Assembly: GCF_003935895.2 (NCBI RefSeq)
Contig: NZ_CP054058.1
Coordinates: 2,585,177 to 2,649,176 of the forward strand
Direction of reading: 5' to 3'
DNA length: 64,000 nucleotides
Source: Scandinavium goeteborgense
GTDB taxonomy: Bacteria > Pseudomonadota > Gammaproteobacteria > Enterobacterales > Enterobacteriaceae
Shown here: in pieces, positions 46,692 through 56,618 of the stretch
How the letters are laid out: each line of letters begins with the position of its first letter
Numbering within the stretch: the stretch's first letter is position 1
Position numbers and translations under genes: made by a program
Notes under the pieces: model-generated
Database searches by the model: none
Seen by the model: only the letters and a program-made list of their open reading frames with translations
What the model was told of the DNA's origin: nothing

Positions 46692-48038
46692 TTACTGCTT
46701 GAGGGTTTTCACCGTTTCGGCAAAGTTCGGCAGCCACTTTTCATGCGCGAGGATCAGCTCGCGGGCCAGAACTTCTGCATCTTTGTCGGAATGAATCAGC
46801 GGGCTGAGGTTCAGCGCCAGCAGCACATCGTTGAATTCTCCGCTCAGCGCCGCGTGGCTAGCCGCCACTTCGAAGCCTTTAATGGTGTGAATCAGCCCGA
46901 GCACTTTGTCATCGAAATGGGTCAGACGCGGGTGCGGCTTCGCACCGTCGCGGCCGAGAATACAGGTCATTTCGACCGCCCAGTCTGCCGGAATGTTATC
47001 CACGTGACCGTAGTGCGGCACGTTAACGTAATGCTCCGCCTGCTTGTCATTGTAGATAGCATTAATCACTTCGCAGGCGGCGTCGGAGTAGTACGCCCCG
47101 CCGCGCTGCTCCAGCTCTTTCGGCTTGATGTTGAGGTCAGGGTCTTTGTACAGCTCAAACAGCTGTTTCTCGACCTTCTGCACCACCTGCGCACGCGCGC
47201 CACCTTTGTAGTATTCGCCCATTTCGATCGCCAGCATCTCTTTCTGCTTGAAGTAATACAGCAGATAAGAGCACGGCAGCAGGTTCAGGGCACGAATCAG
47301 GCCTTCGCTGAACGGCATATCGAAGATGTTTTTCACGGTATTGGCGGTCAGTTTACCGGAGGCGACACCGTCCAGCAGTTCGGCAAAGCGGGATTCGCCG
47401 TTCACGATAACGTCGCGAATGAACACCATGTGGTTCAGGCCGAACAGGTCAATTGACAGGTCGTCTTTATCGGTAAGGTTCAGCACATCGGTGATGAACA
47501 TTTTCATGCCGATGGGAATGTTGCACACGCCGATAAAGCGTTTGAAGTCGGTGTGACGATAAACGGCTTCGGTCACCATTCCGGCCGGGTTAGTGAAGTT
47601 AATCACCCACGCGTCCGGACAGATTTCCTGCACGTCTTTGATGATGTCAAACACCACCGGAATAGTGCGCAGACCTTTGAACAGGCCGCCTGCACCGTTG
47701 GTTTCCTGGCCGAGATAACCGTGGCTCAGTGGAATACGTTCGTCTTTTTCACGCGCTTTCAGCTGGCCAACGCGCAGTTGCGTGGTCACAAAGTTCGCGT
47801 CTTTCAGCGCTTCACGACGGTTCAGGGTTTTGTGTACTGTCATCGGCACGCCGGCTTTCTGCACCATGCGCTCGCACAGGGCGTGGATGATATCGAGTTT
47901 TTCCTGCCCTTCTTCCACGTCCACCAGCCACAGCTCGGTCACCGGTAATTCAGCGTAGCGCTTGATAAAGCCTTCCAGTAATTCCGGGGTGTAGCTGCTA
48001 CCGCCGCCGATAGTAACGATTTTTAATTTCTGGCTCAT
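46692..48038 (-). CDS. chbF: ChbF, 6-phospho-beta-glucosidase (GH4)
   Basis: 448 aa (E. coli 450). GH4 enzyme needing NAD+ and Mn2+: Rossmann start KIVTIGGGSSYTPEL, FTNPAG, and the metal Cys/His in GVCNIPIG and GLNHMVF. Hydrolyses monodeacetylated chitobiose-6-P and aryl beta-glucoside phosphates. The start at 48038 (MSQKLKI) follows GGGAGAAAG. Confidence 0.96.
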   Translation of the reverse strand: MSQKLKIVTIGGGSSYTPELLEGFIKRYAELPVTELWLVDVEEGQEKLDIIHALCERMVQKAGVPMTVHKTLNRREALKDANFVTTQLRVGQLKAREKDERIPLSHGYLGQETNGAGGLFKGLRTIPVVFDIIKDVQEICPDAWVINFTNPAGMVTEAVYRHTDFKRFIGVCNIPIGMKMFITDVLNLTDKDDLSIDLFGLNHMVFIRDVIVNGESRFAELLDGVASGKLTANTVKNIFDMPFSEGLIRALNLLPCSYLLYYFKQKEMLAIEMGEYYKGGARAQVVQKVEKQLFELYKDPDLNIKPKELEQRGGAYYSDAACEVINAIYNDKQAEHYVNVPHYGHVDNIPADWAVEMTCILGRDGAKPHPRLTHFDDKVLGLIHTIKGFEVAASHAALSGEFNDVLLALNLSPLIHSDKDAEVLARELILAHEKWLPNFAETVKTLKQ

Positions 48039-48137
48039 AACTTTCTCCCTCGTGATCCGCAAACGGCGTGTGGCTGACTCTCCACGTGACGCGCGGATAG
48101 CTAAACGAATTCGGTGCATGCGGCGTACCGCACGGCG

Positions 48138-48977
48138 TTAATTAATGACGGTGAGCTGTTTTCGATAATTGCTGGGTGTAAATGAGGTCAGCTTTTTGAA
48201 GGTCTTAATGAACAGACTCGGACTGCTGTAACCTGATTCATACGCAATATCGGTCACCGAATAATTGGTAATTTCCAATTGCTTCATGGCGAAGTTGATG
48301 CGGATATCATTAATAATCTGCATCGGCGTTTTACTGTAAAAGCGCTGTGTTGCCCGGGTCAGATATTCCTGAGACTTACCGGATAGCGCGATCATATTTT
48401 CCAGCGCACCTTCACCAAATTTATGTTTATCGTGCATCTCTTCTACGGTTGTTTTTAACCATTGAGGAATCACATCCTGGGCCTGCTCCTCTCGGAAATG
48501 GCGCAAGCGGTTAATCACATAGAACGAGACCACTTCAATAAACTCATCAAATTCACTTTCGCGGAAATTGAGTGAGGCAATAACCGACTCTATATAGCTG
48601 AGAAAGGTACTTTTAACTGAGTAGACCTGTGAGGCCACCAAAAAACTGGGTAACAGCGGCTGATAGTGCTCTTCAAAGAAACGTTTGCTGATGCCAACGT
48701 TCAGGATGCGGGTCGCGCCGAACTCGTAAAAGCTCTGGTGGTAAGACCCCATCGGGATGAAGACAAAATCTCCGCGCTCCAGCATCACCCGTTTGCCATT
48801 AATTTCCTGGTAATAGCGCCCGGTTAACACGAGGGTGAACTCGTAGTAGTCGTGCTGGTGTAAGCCACTGATACTTTCCGTTTTATTGTAGATGAAGACA
48901 TGAAAATTCTTACCGTTAAACAGCTGTTGTTCAAACGCGGTACTGATTTCCAGGGTCGTCATCTTTGGTTGCCTCAT
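48138..48977 (-). CDS. chbR: ChbR, AraC-type regulator of the chb operon
   Basis: 279 aa. N-terminal cupin ([23 protein letters not shown] near 33-55) and a C-terminal double HTH ([36 protein letters not shown]). In E. coli it represses the operon without chitobiose and activates it with the ChbG-made inducer. ATG 48977 is taken from homology; ATG 48962 is possible. Lies between chbA and chbF. Confidence 0.95.
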   Translation of the reverse strand: MRQPKMTTLEISTAFEQQLFNGKNFHVFIYNKTESISGLHQHDYYEFTLVLTGRYYQEINGKRVMLERGDFVFIPMGSYHQSFYEFGATRILNVGISKRFFEEHYQPLLPSFLVASQVYSVKSTFLSYIESVIASLNFRESEFDEFIEVVSFYVINRLRHFREEQAQDVIPQWLKTTVEEMHDKHKFGEGALENMIALSGKSQEYLTRATQRFYSKTPMQIINDIRINFAMKQLEITNYSVTDIAYESGYSSPSLFIKTFKKLTSFTPSNYRKQLTVIN

Positions 48978-48992
48978 CGTGGTATCTGCCCG

Positions 48993-49340
48993 TTATTGTA
49001 CCTTCTCGTGAAGCTCAATCAATTCGGCAACCAGCTCGCGGGCCAGCATTGAGGTCATAAGATGATCCTGAGCATGTACCAGCACCAGGCTGACCTTCAT
49101 TTTGCCTTCGCCTTCATCGCTTTCGATGAGCTGCGTTTGCACGCGGTGCGCTTCACTCAGCGCGACGCGGGATTGTTCCATGGTGGCTTTTGCCGTCGTG
49201 AAATCGCCCTGCTTGGCCTGTTTCAACGCGGTGTACGCCAGGCTGCGCGCCTGTCCGGAGTTAATGATAAGCCCCATCACCACTTCTTCGAGGTCGTTAA
49301 CTTCAACCTCATCTGCCACAATTTTATCCAGATCGAACAT
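48993..49340 (-). CDS. chbA: ChbA, PTS EIIA for N,N'-diacetylchitobiose
   Basis: 115 aa (E. coli 116). Helical lactose/chitobiose-type EIIA; phospho-His89 in LVLVHAQDHLM and INSGQARSLAY. Passes phosphate from HPr to ChbB. Confidence 0.96.
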   Translation of the reverse strand: MFDLDKIVADEVEVNDLEEVVMGLIINSGQARSLAYTALKQAKQGDFTTAKATMEQSRVALSEAHRVQTQLIESDEGEGKMKVSLVLVHAQDHLMTSMLARELVAELIELHEKVQ

Positions 49341-49394
49341 AGCTATTCCCTCTTTACGTCTGGCGGTACGGGGCTGCCCCCGTACCGCGTTACA

Positions 49395-50753
49395 TCAGAA
49401 TTTCAGTGCGTTAGCGATATCTTCTTCGCTCTCTTCTTCATCAATGACGGTCTGTGCTTTGTTGGAAATCACCACGAATGGCAGATAAACCAGCACCGAG
49501 ATCCCAAGGTTGAAGAGTGCGAGCAACAGTGCGGCGATGCTGCCGTTGGTGTTAAAGAACGCGCCCAAACCGGTTGGCATCGTCCACGGCGCCAGGTTGG
49601 TGATAGGCGGGATAATCCCTAATCCGTACGCTGACATGGTGATGGCGGCCAGCAGGGGTTGAATCAGAATGAACGGGATGAACATCACCGGGTTCATGAT
49701 GATTGGCAGACCAAACAGAATCGGTTCGTTAATCTGGAAGATACCGGATGGCAGCGCCAGCTTCGCAACCTGACGATGGTCTGCACGACGAGACGCGATG
49801 AAGATGGCGATAATCAGACCCAACGTCGCACCGGTACCGCCGAGGAAGATGTAGGAATCCAGCATCGGCTTGGCCCACATATGGAAGGTCTTGCCTGCTG
49901 CCAGCGCCGCATCAACGGAACCGTACTGTTGGTAAATCGCGATATTTTCCAGCGCCCATGGGGTCATGATGCCGTTATCAAGCGCGGTGAGCGCCAGAGA
50001 ACCGTGCACACCGAAGAACCACAGCAGCGAGGTAAAGATGACATAGGCCCAACCGACCACGGCACCCATCGACGCCAGCGGCGTAGAGATGGAATCCATG
50101 ATTATCTGGTGGAAGTTGGTCTGCCAGTGGGTCAGAGCCCAGGCGATCACCCCAAAGATGGACAAAATAATGAAACCAGGAATAACCGCAGAGAACGAGC
50201 GCGACACGGAGTCCGGAACGCTGTCTGGCAGTTTAATGACCCAGTTGCGACGCACGATAAAGGTGAACATTTCCGCCACCACCAGGCCGATAACTATCCC
50301 GGAGATGATGTTTGCCCCACCCAACCAGTTCGCGCCGACGGCATAGGCTTCGCCCACGCTGTACGGGGTCACGGTCATAAAGGCCGCCACGGATAACAGA
50401 CCCGCAGCGAACGGATCCACTTTTCGTTCTTCAGCTAACGCCATGCCTATGAAAAAAGGCGCCATCAGCGACATAATGCCCAACGTACCGTTGTACACGT
50501 TGCCGCCGATGGCTTTAAAACCATTCAGGGTCTCAATGGTGGAAGCGTCTAACCGAATGCCCATAGAATAGAAAAACGAGCCTTCGCCAAAACTTAAAAA
50601 CACGTTATTGATTAAAACGAACATGGCCCCTGCGAGGGTCAGTGGCATTAATTTAATAAAGCCATTTTTAATCGCATTAACGTGCGGCTGCTTTCCTATT
50701 TTGACAGCAAAAGGAAGGAGTACCTTTTCAAGAGAGCTAATAACTTTACTCAT
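49395..50753 (-). CDS. chbC: ChbC, PTS EIIC for N,N'-diacetylchitobiose
   Basis: 452 aa, the E. coli length. Lactose-family EIIC with about ten helices; conserved [28 protein letters not shown] and the substrate motif [15 protein letters not shown]. Start at 50753 ([10 protein letters not shown]). Imports and phosphorylates chitobiose with ChbB. Confidence 0.96.
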   Translation of the reverse strand: MSKVISSLEKVLLPFAVKIGKQPHVNAIKNGFIKLMPLTLAGAMFVLINNVFLSFGEGSFFYSMGIRLDASTIETLNGFKAIGGNVYNGTLGIMSLMAPFFIGMALAEERKVDPFAAGLLSVAAFMTVTPYSVGEAYAVGANWLGGANIISGIVIGLVVAEMFTFIVRRNWVIKLPDSVPDSVSRSFSAVIPGFIILSIFGVIAWALTHWQTNFHQIIMDSISTPLASMGAVVGWAYVIFTSLLWFFGVHGSLALTALDNGIMTPWALENIAIYQQYGSVDAALAAGKTFHMWAKPMLDSYIFLGGTGATLGLIIAIFIASRRADHRQVAKLALPSGIFQINEPILFGLPIIMNPVMFIPFILIQPLLAAITMSAYGLGIIPPITNLAPWTMPTGLGAFFNTNGSIAALLLALFNLGISVLVYLPFVVISNKAQTVIDEEESEEDIANALKF

Positions 50754-50843
50754 AGAAAATACCCTTAAAGGCCGCAATAAAATATTACGGCGTTTGTGTG
50801 TGAAATTACTCTTTGACGGGAAAATTAAATCAAATTTAAAAAA

Positions 50844-51164
50844 TTATTGCGCTGCAGCTTTCTTAATGGCGGCGACAGCGGCTTTAAGTACACCTAAACC
50901 ATCTACTTTGCCATACAAAATAGAATCGATAACTTCAACCGGTTTATTTGGCAACTGGCGCTGGATTTCCGGCAGCATATAAGCGATTTGCGGGCCCAGT
51001 AATACGACGTCGGCGTTGACACCTTTTTCACCCGCGAGGGTTTCAGGGAAAGCTTCAATAACGACCGGTACTTCGTACTTCTCAGCCTGTGCGCGCATTT
51101 TCGACACCAACAAAGAGGTGGACATGCCCGCAGAACAGAATAAGTAGATATGTTTCTTTTCCAT
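50844..51164 (-). CDS. chbB: ChbB, PTS EIIB for N,N'-diacetylchitobiose
   Basis: 106 aa, nearly identical to E. coli ChbB. Phospho-Cys10 in [24 protein letters not shown]. First gene of the leftward chbBCARFG operon. Confidence 0.97.
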   Translation of the reverse strand: MEKKHIYLFCSAGMSTSLLVSKMRAQAEKYEVPVVIEAFPETLAGEKGVNADVVLLGPQIAYMLPEIQRQLPNKPVEVIDSILYGKVDGLGVLKAAVAAIKKAAAQ

Positions 51165-51400
51165 ACTCGCTTCCTCAATAGGTATTTACTGACCGCCGCC
51201 GGGTGATTCATCCAGTACTCAACGGGGCGGGCTTATGACGGTAACGAATTGTTACTTTGTGTTTGTGAGGTGAGTATACGGCATCGGAAAGACGCAAGAT
51301 AATTCCTGGTGGACCTAAATTGTCTCTCATTGACCTTCGGTTATGACTACCCTCACATTTTGGCCAAATAATTCGCGCAATTAAATAAGCGGCAGCAGGC
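51165..51400 (-). promoter_or_regulatory. chb promoter region
   Basis: Non-coding. On the minus strand TATACT (plus 51275-51280) is a good -10. The perfect inverted repeat GTAAC-GAATT-GTTAC (51241-51255) lies just downstream, and TGTGAGG-like half sites lie at 51264-51270. NagC, CRP and ChbR control the E. coli operon; which dyad belongs to which is not resolved. Confidence 0.6.
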
Positions 51401-51430
51401 AATAAAAAGCCCGGCCAGATGGCCGGGCTT
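51401..51430 (-). terminator. osmE terminator
   Basis: AAGCCCGGCC and GGCCGGGCTT, 10-bp stem, AGAT loop; TTTTATT follows on the minus strand. 30 bp past the osmE stop. Confidence 0.92.
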
Positions 51431-51460
51431 GCTCAGGACTCAGCTAAATGTGTGAGTTGA

Positions 51461-51799
51461 TTACTTCGCAGTCTGTGGGTCAGTGTCGTACTCTGCACAG
51501 GTCTGATAGCCAGAATTGATCACATGACCGGTGTCATCCAGCGCAACGAAATAGGTTTGTGCTTTACCATCACGTTGACCCAGGATGTAGGTCTGGCAAG
51601 TACCACGGGCATGAACCATGGTGATTTCTGATGAAGGCTTACCGGCAACTTGCAGAACCTGATCGCGGCTCATGCCTTTTTTAACGTCTTTCACCACTGG
51701 CTGGGTGAACTGGTCCTGCGTACGGTCGTACGCGGTACAACCCGCCAACATGGTCAGTACTGCTGCTGCACCTAAGATTCCCGCTACATTCTTGTTCAT
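51461..51799 (-). CDS. osmE: OsmE, osmotically inducible lipoprotein
   Basis: 112 aa, the E. coli length. Lipobox MLAGC (Cys21), then a BamE/SmpA-like small domain ([42 protein letters not shown]). RpoS-dependent osmotic induction is known in E. coli; the molecular role is unclear. Confidence 0.96.
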   Translation of the reverse strand: MNKNVAGILGAAAVLTMLAGCTAYDRTQDQFTQPVVKDVKKGMSRDQVLQVAGKPSSEITMVHARGTCQTYILGQRDGKAQTYFVALDDTGHVINSGYQTCAEYDTDPQTAK

Positions 51800-52145
51800 A
51801 CATCGTCCTCTTTTTTTTTACTCAAAATAATTCGCGTTGTTGGCAGGCGGCAAACCTGTAAGTCCCCAGGAGCATAGAAAACTCTATGACTGGGGCGCAC
51901 AGGTGCAGCCAACGCACCAACAACGTGAAGTATGAAGAGTTATCAGTGTGTTATAAGCCTGGAATAAATAATGCTATTTATCAACCCAAGAGGCAAACTG
52001 AGTTAACTTTCAGATAATTCTAGTAATAAAGCGATATCCTGCTGAATCGCGGCATTTTAAGGCAGTCAAAAATGTGATCCTTGTCGTTTTCTCGGCAAAG
52101 AGGTAGCTTTAGCAGATAGAAGACAACCTTTTTTGGGAGGGGTAA
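51800..52145. other. osmE-nadE gap with ERIC element
   Basis: 346 bp non-coding: T-run upstream of osmE, ERIC element 2 (51821-51942), then about 200 bp of AT-rich leader for nadE ending with GGGAGGGG as its SD. Divergent promoters must lie here. Confidence 0.7.
51821..51942. repeat. ERIC element 2
   Basis: About 122 bp with the same ERIC framework as element 1: AATAATTCGCGTTGTTGGCAG, AGTCCCCAGGAGCATA, GACTGGGGCGCAC, then CAGCCAACGCACCAACAACG. Differences at matched arm positions preserve pairing (loop AAAACT in place of TTACACGAGTAAG-type sequence). Confidence 0.92.
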
Positions 52146-52973
52146 ATGGCTCTGCAACAAGAGATTATTGAGGCGCTCGGCGTTAAGCCGCAGGTCAACA
52201 GCGAAGCAGAAATTCGCCGCAGCGTGGATTTTCTGAAGTCGTATCTCACCACCTATCCGTTTATTAAGTCACTGGTGCTGGGCATCAGCGGCGGGCAGGA
52301 CTCTACGCTCACCGGTAAACTGTGCCAGATGGCCATCAGTGAACTGCGCAAAGAAAACGGTGACGACAGCCTGGAATTTATCGCCGTGCGCCTGCCGTTT
52401 GGCGTTCAGGCCGATGAACAGGATTGTCAGGATGCCATCGCATTCATTCAGCCGGATCGCGTGCTGACGGTTAACATCAAAGGTGCGGTGCTGGCGAGTG
52501 AACAGGCGCTGCGTGAAGCGGGTATTGAACTCAGCGATTTCGTGCGCGGCAATGAAAAAGCCCGTGAACGCATGAAAGCGCAGTACAGCATTGCCGGAAT
52601 GACCAAAGGCGTGGTGGTTGGCACCGATCACGCGGCCGAAGCGGTGACCGGGTTCTTCACCAAATACGGCGACGGCGGCACCGACATCAACCCAATTTTC
52701 CGCCTCAACAAACGCCAGGGCAAACAGCTGTTAGCCACTCTCGGCTGCCCGGAGCATCTGTATCAGAAAGCCCCGACTGCCGACCTGGAAGATGACCGCC
52801 CTTCTCTGCCGGACGAAGCCGCGCTTGGCGTTACTTATGAAAATATTGACGATTATCTGGAAGGCAAACCGGTCGACGCAGGCACCGCCCGCATCATCGA
52901 AGGCTGGTACCTGAAAACCGAACATAAACGTCGGCCACCGATCACCGTTTTCGACGATTTCTGGAAGCGTTAA
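52146..52973 (+). CDS. nadE: NadE, NH3-dependent NAD+ synthetase
   Basis: 275 aa, the E. coli length. ATP pyrophosphatase motif SGGQDS (48-53); [18 protein letters not shown] and the deamido-NAD site region [15 protein letters not shown]. Final step of NAD synthesis using ammonia; homodimer in the cytoplasm. Confidence 0.98.
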   Translation: MALQQEIIEALGVKPQVNSEAEIRRSVDFLKSYLTTYPFIKSLVLGISGGQDSTLTGKLCQMAISELRKENGDDSLEFIAVRLPFGVQADEQDCQDAIAFIQPDRVLTVNIKGAVLASEQALREAGIELSDFVRGNEKARERMKAQYSIAGMTKGVVVGTDHAAEAVTGFFTKYGDGGTDINPIFRLNKRQGKQLLATLGCPEHLYQKAPTADLEDDRPSLPDEAALGVTYENIDDYLEGKPVDAGTARIIEGWYLKTEHKRRPPITVFDDFWKR

Positions 52974-52983
52974 TACGCCACCC

Positions 52984-53018
52984 TCGCCGGGTAACGTTTG
53001 TTTACCCGGCGACTTTTT
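52984..53018 (+). terminator. nadE terminator
   Basis: TCGCCGGGTAA and TTACCCGGCGA, an 11-bp stem with a 7-nt loop, followed by CTTTTT. Confidence 0.95.
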
Positions 53019-53058
53019 GCTGATTTTTTCACCTTTTTCATCCAGCGCAACGCTGCTA

Positions 53059-53078
53059 TACTGTTCGGATAAACAGTA
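53059..53078 (+). promoter_or_regulatory. LexA (SOS) box of cho
   Basis: TA-CTGT-TCGGATAA-ACAG-TA (53059-53078), a perfect SOS box 13 bp before the cho start. cho is LexA-regulated in E. coli. Confidence 0.94.
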
Positions 53079-53090
53079 TCAGGAGTCAAT

Positions 53091-53963
53091 GTGGCCAGGC
53101 GTCAATCCGCCCCGCGTCTTGAATTTGAAGCGGCGGCAATCTACGAATATCCCGAACATCTGCGTCCGTCGCTGGAAGCGCTGCCTTCCCTGCCCGGCGT
53201 ATACACCTTTCATGGCGATAGCGATACGCTGCCGCTGTATATCGGGAAAAGCATCAACCTGAGAAGCCGTATTCTCTCGCATCTGCGTACGCCCGACGAA
53301 GCCGCCATGCTGCGTCAGTCGCGGCGAATCAGCTGGGTGCGTACGGCGGGCGAAGTCGGCGCATTATTACTCGAAGCGAAACTCATCAAAGAGCAGCAAC
53401 CGCTGTTTAACAAACGCCTGCGCCGCAATCGTCAGTTGTGCTCGCTGCTGTTAAACGGTACTCAGCCGCAGGTGGTGTACGCCAAAGAGATTGATTTCGC
53501 CCATCAGCCGGGGCTGTACGGCTTATTCACCAACCGCCGGGCGGCGCTCCAGGCGCTGCAAACCATCGCCGATGAACATCAGCTGTGTTACGGATTACTG
53601 GGGCTTGAAGCCGTCACCCGCGGGCGCGGATGTTTTCGTTCTGCGCTGAAACGCTGCGCCGGAGCGTGCTGTGGGAAAGAGAGCGTAGAAGCGCACCACC
53701 AGCGTTTGCTGGCGGCGCTGGCAAAATTGCAGCTGAATTGCTGGCCCTGGCGCGGGCCGATTGCGATGAAAGAGGATGCGGCGGATATGACCGAGTATCA
53801 CATCATCCACAACTGGCTGTGGCTCGGTTCAGTCACCAGTCTTTCTGCCGCTGACGCGCTGCGCCGTTTACCCGCCGGGTTCGATCATGACGGGTATAAA
53901 ATTCTCTGCAAGCCGCTGTTAACCGGCCAGGCTGAGATCATCGACCTGGCTGACCGCCGTTAG
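53091..53963 (+). CDS. cho: Cho, UvrC-homologous excinuclease
   Basis: 290 aa (E. coli 295). GTG start with AGGAG 5 nt upstream. GIY-YIG nuclease: GVYTF (36-40), LYIGKS (49-54), Arg58/60, and Glu in [13 protein letters not shown]. Makes the 3' incision at bulky lesions in UvrABC repair. Overlaps ves by 45 bp in opposite orientation. Confidence 0.96.
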   Translation: MARRQSAPRLEFEAAAIYEYPEHLRPSLEALPSLPGVYTFHGDSDTLPLYIGKSINLRSRILSHLRTPDEAAMLRQSRRISWVRTAGEVGALLLEAKLIKEQQPLFNKRLRRNRQLCSLLLNGTQPQVVYAKEIDFAHQPGLYGLFTNRRAALQALQTIADEHQLCYGLLGLEAVTRGRGCFRSALKRCAGACCGKESVEAHHQRLLAALAKLQLNCWPWRGPIAMKEDAADMTEYHIIHNWLWLGSVTSLSAADALRRLPAGFDHDGYKILCKPLLTGQAEIIDLADRR

Positions 53964-54521
53964 CGGCCACGCCGGGTTCCAGCTGATGGCGCTATAAAGG
54001 ATTTTTCCTTCGTCTTTCAGCAGGCGAATAGTGTGATGTTCGTCCTGCCAGCACGCGCCTTGATCGGCAGTCAGCAGTTTGTCCCCCAATTGCCACGCCC
54101 CGCTCAGCACCAGCACCATGCCACCGCGCGCGCCAAAGGTGGTGAACGTCCGGTCAGCGACGCGCACTTTGGCCTGACAGCGTTCGCGTCGGGTCATGAT
54201 ATTGAGATCCATCGACATTTGCCCTTCAGAAAGCTGCGCCCGCACCGTTTGCTCTCCGGAGAAACGGAACGGCTGGAATCGCTTTAAGGTGTGATGGAAC
54301 GCGTTCCCGCCGTCGAGCGTCACTTCGCCGCCTTCGAGCAGCGTTATCACCCTGTCCACGCCGGGGAATGCAGAAAACTCACCGCTGCCCGCAATCGACG
54401 CGATACTGGCACGCCAGTTGAAATCACGGGTGGCAGGCGGAAAACAGCAAAGTTCACGGGTTTCGCCCGCGCCATTTTTCCACAGACTGACCGGCATTTT
54501 GCGGATATCAAAGTATTCCAT
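53919..54521 (-). CDS. ves: Ves (HutD-family cupin), cold-responsive protein
   Basis: 200 aa. HutD/Ves bicupin: [24 protein letters not shown] start, [19 protein letters not shown]. Start set at 54521 since GGAG sits 5 nt upstream; two earlier in-frame start codons are too close to the SD. E. coli Ves was reported as induced by low temperature; function unknown. Its last 45 bp overlap the end of convergent cho, and no terminator separates them. Confidence 0.93.
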   Translation of the reverse strand: MEYFDIRKMPVSLWKNGAGETRELCCFPPATRDFNWRASIASIAGSGEFSAFPGVDRVITLLEGGEVTLDGGNAFHHTLKRFQPFRFSGEQTVRAQLSEGQMSMDLNIMTRRERCQAKVRVADRTFTTFGARGGMVLVLSGAWQLGDKLLTADQGACWQDEHHTIRLLKDEGKILYSAISWNPAWPLTAVSQVDDLSLAG

Positions 54522-54747
54522 CATCACTCCTGAAGAACGACTCAGGCTGCTACGACGGCAGCCATGTTTATTATCTTTTTTTCACGACACACGGAGTATC
54601 GGCAGAAGGCACGAAGAGCCTTAGTGGCTTTATGCACTTATTGCGATAAAAGACCCGTAACGATTTGATATGCGTGAAGAAAGAGTCAACGGATGTGCGA
54701 GGAGAATAGCGGGAATGTGGCAACGGGCAAAGGAACAATAAAGAAAA

Positions 54748-54799
54748 ACCGCCGGTCCTGCCCACCGCCTGTTATGGGCGTGTGGGCAAGACCGGCGGT
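54748..54799. terminator. spy terminator (long hairpin)
   Basis: ACCGCCGGTC-C-TGCCCAC pairs with GTGGGCA-A-GACCGGCGGT, about 17 bp with one mismatch. TTTTTCTTT follows on the minus strand, for spy. Confidence 0.92.
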
Positions 54800-54821
54800 C
54801 TTTAAGTCAGCTCGGCTGGAA

Positions 54822-55307
54822 TTACTCAGCAGATGACTGCATCTTACCTTCTGGCGCGTGACGTTCTGTCAGACGCTTCTCAAAATTGGCATTAAATTGC
54901 TTTTTCTGTTCCGGGGTCAAGATGTTGTAGATCTTGTTCTGCGTTTCCATACGGGAAACCGCCATGTCTTTATGCTGGGCTTCCATTTTGGTCACCATCT
55001 CTTCGGCTTTCGCTTTATCGAAGGAATCGCTGGCAATCAGATTATGCATGGCACGACGTTCGTCGAGGGACGGACGCTGCATTTTGCCGCGCTGCTCTTT
55101 CATGATGTCGCGGATCTGCTGTTTCTGCGCGTCGGTCAGGTTCAGGCCTTTAAACATCATGTCGTGATGCATGCCCGGCTTGCCTTTATGGTGCATCATC
55201 GGCGCGCTTTCAGTGGTAGTGGTCGTCGTGTCTGCGGCGTGAGCCAGGTTAGCAGCGCCCAGAGCCAGGGTAGAAGCGATAATCAGAGCAGTTGTCATCT
55301 TTTTCAT
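54822..55307 (-). CDS. spy: Spy, periplasmic ATP-independent chaperone
   Basis: 161 aa, the E. coli length. Signal peptide MKKMTTALIIASTLALGAANLAHA, then the all-helical cradle with LTDAQKQQIRDIMKEQR and LTPEQKKQFNANFEKRLTE (LTxxQ motifs). Binds unfolded proteins during envelope stress; CpxR and BaeR control it in E. coli. Confidence 0.97.
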   Translation of the reverse strand: MKKMTTALIIASTLALGAANLAHAADTTTTTTESAPMMHHKGKPGMHHDMMFKGLNLTDAQKQQIRDIMKEQRGKMQRPSLDERRAMHNLIASDSFDKAKAEEMVTKMEAQHKDMAVSRMETQNKIYNILTPEQKKQFNANFEKRLTERHAPEGKMQSSAE

Positions 55308-55600
55308 AATATGTTCCTTACTTTCAGTTATTTTCTACGGCGCATTGCCGTGTTGACGAGATTAACTTTACGGGGTTTAACGTCAATTAGTCAGAGCAAG
55401 CGTAAAACAGTGAAAGTATAAAAAGCAATTTTTCGTCAATTGTGGAGGAAATAAGGAAAAAGTGTGGAGAGTTGCAAGAGGAAATAGATAACTGGCTGTT
55501 CTGGAAGAGATTATGAAGAAGTCTAACGCAATCCTGATTAATTAAAAAGCGGTTTATAAGAATACTCCGCAATTTCCGCTGTAAACACGTTTCGCCTAAC
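55308..55600. promoter_or_regulatory. spy promoter region with CpxR-like box
   Basis: Non-coding. GTAAAACAGTGAAAG (55402-55416) resembles the GTAAA-N5-GTAAA CpxR box seen upstream of E. coli spy. The AT-rich remainder to the ast terminator shows no gene. Confidence 0.5.
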
Positions 55601-55638
55601 AAATAAAAAGGCGGCGATGAAGGACATTCCCTGCCGCC
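55601..55638 (-). terminator. ast operon terminator
   Basis: GGCGGC (55610-55615) and GCCGCC (55633-55638) with a 17-nt loop; TTTTTATTTG follows on the minus strand, 11 bp past the astE stop. Confidence 0.85.
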
Positions 55639-55648
55639 GTTAATGGAT

Positions 55649-56608
55649 TCAGTCTTCGCGTACCAGCATCAATCCGGCCCGAAGCCCAGGCGCGACGTTC
55701 GGATTGGGAAACAGCACATACTCAGGGTCATGCTTCGCCAACCAGCGCGTACCGCCCTCTTCCGCCAGCAGCGTGCCTGCGGGGAAAGCCGTGAAATTCA
55801 GCGTCTCAGCGGACATATGCAACTGGAAACTATCGTCGTGGCGGGTGATTTGCTGTGCAACACGATATTTCAGCGGCAGCGGCGCGGACGCTATCTCCCC
55901 GCCAAGCAGCTGCGCCAGCGCAGTTTGCGTGGCCGTAAACTGGCTTAAATCGTTGTGGCCAAACGGCAGCGCCTTGCCAAGCTCCAGCGTGCAGGCGAAC
56001 GCGCTAAAGCGCTCGGTGCTGTAATGGGTAAACGTGCCGCCGGGGCTTTGATGGAACACCAGCGCCTCCAGCCCTGCTGCACCAAGCCAATGCAGGAAGG
56101 TATCGTCCCATGGCTCTTTGCGCATCGGCAGCACGCCAAAGCGCACATGATGCGAGCCGCGAATAGCGGTGTGCATATCGAGATGCCAGCGCAGGGAATC
56201 CAGCGGTTGCCAGAACTGGGACAGCGCGTGCTCGAGCCGCGCCGCGCGGGCCGTTTCCAGCGACGGGACAAACTCATGCCAGCGCCCGCCGAACATCCGG
56301 TTCATATCACTGTGCAGATAACGCTTATTGTCCACCAGCGCCGGGGGATTCCCCAACACCAGCAGCACCCGCCAGCTCAGCACTATCTCCCCGGTGAACA
56401 ACCCGTTCAGCAGCGTATCAACCATTTCTACCGGCGCGGTTTCATTGCCGTGAATGCCCGCCGACAGCACCAGCGCCCGGGAACAGCTCGCGAACGGCGT
56501 CAGCTCCAGAATGCCGCGCTCGTGCCATTGCCAGTGAAACTGCGCCGTTTCGCCCCGCGTCTGCGCCGGGTTATCACCCGAAAGCGTCAGCGCCAGAAAG
56601 TCCTTCAT
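55649..56608 (-). CDS. astE: AstE, succinylglutamate desuccinylase
   Basis: 319 aa (E. coli 322). Zn carboxypeptidase family: [11 protein letters not shown] (Zn His, Glu), DMNRMFGG and the third ligand in [11 protein letters not shown]. Releases succinate and glutamate, the last step of arginine catabolism. Last gene of astCADBE. Confidence 0.96.
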   Translation of the reverse strand: MKDFLALTLSGDNPAQTRGETAQFHWQWHERGILELTPFASCSRALVLSAGIHGNETAPVEMVDTLLNGLFTGEIVLSWRVLLVLGNPPALVDNKRYLHSDMNRMFGGRWHEFVPSLETARAARLEHALSQFWQPLDSLRWHLDMHTAIRGSHHVRFGVLPMRKEPWDDTFLHWLGAAGLEALVFHQSPGGTFTHYSTERFSAFACTLELGKALPFGHNDLSQFTATQTALAQLLGGEIASAPLPLKYRVAQQITRHDDSFQLHMSAETLNFTAFPAGTLLAEEGGTRWLAKHDPEYVLFPNPNVAPGLRAGLMLVRED

Positions 56609-56618
56609 CCTGCCTCCT

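Noticed and set aside
46062-47456. A 464-codon open frame on the plus strand
   Set aside because: It lies antisense to chbG and chbF, and its His/Arg/Gln-rich product is typical of reading the complement of GC-rich enteric genes.
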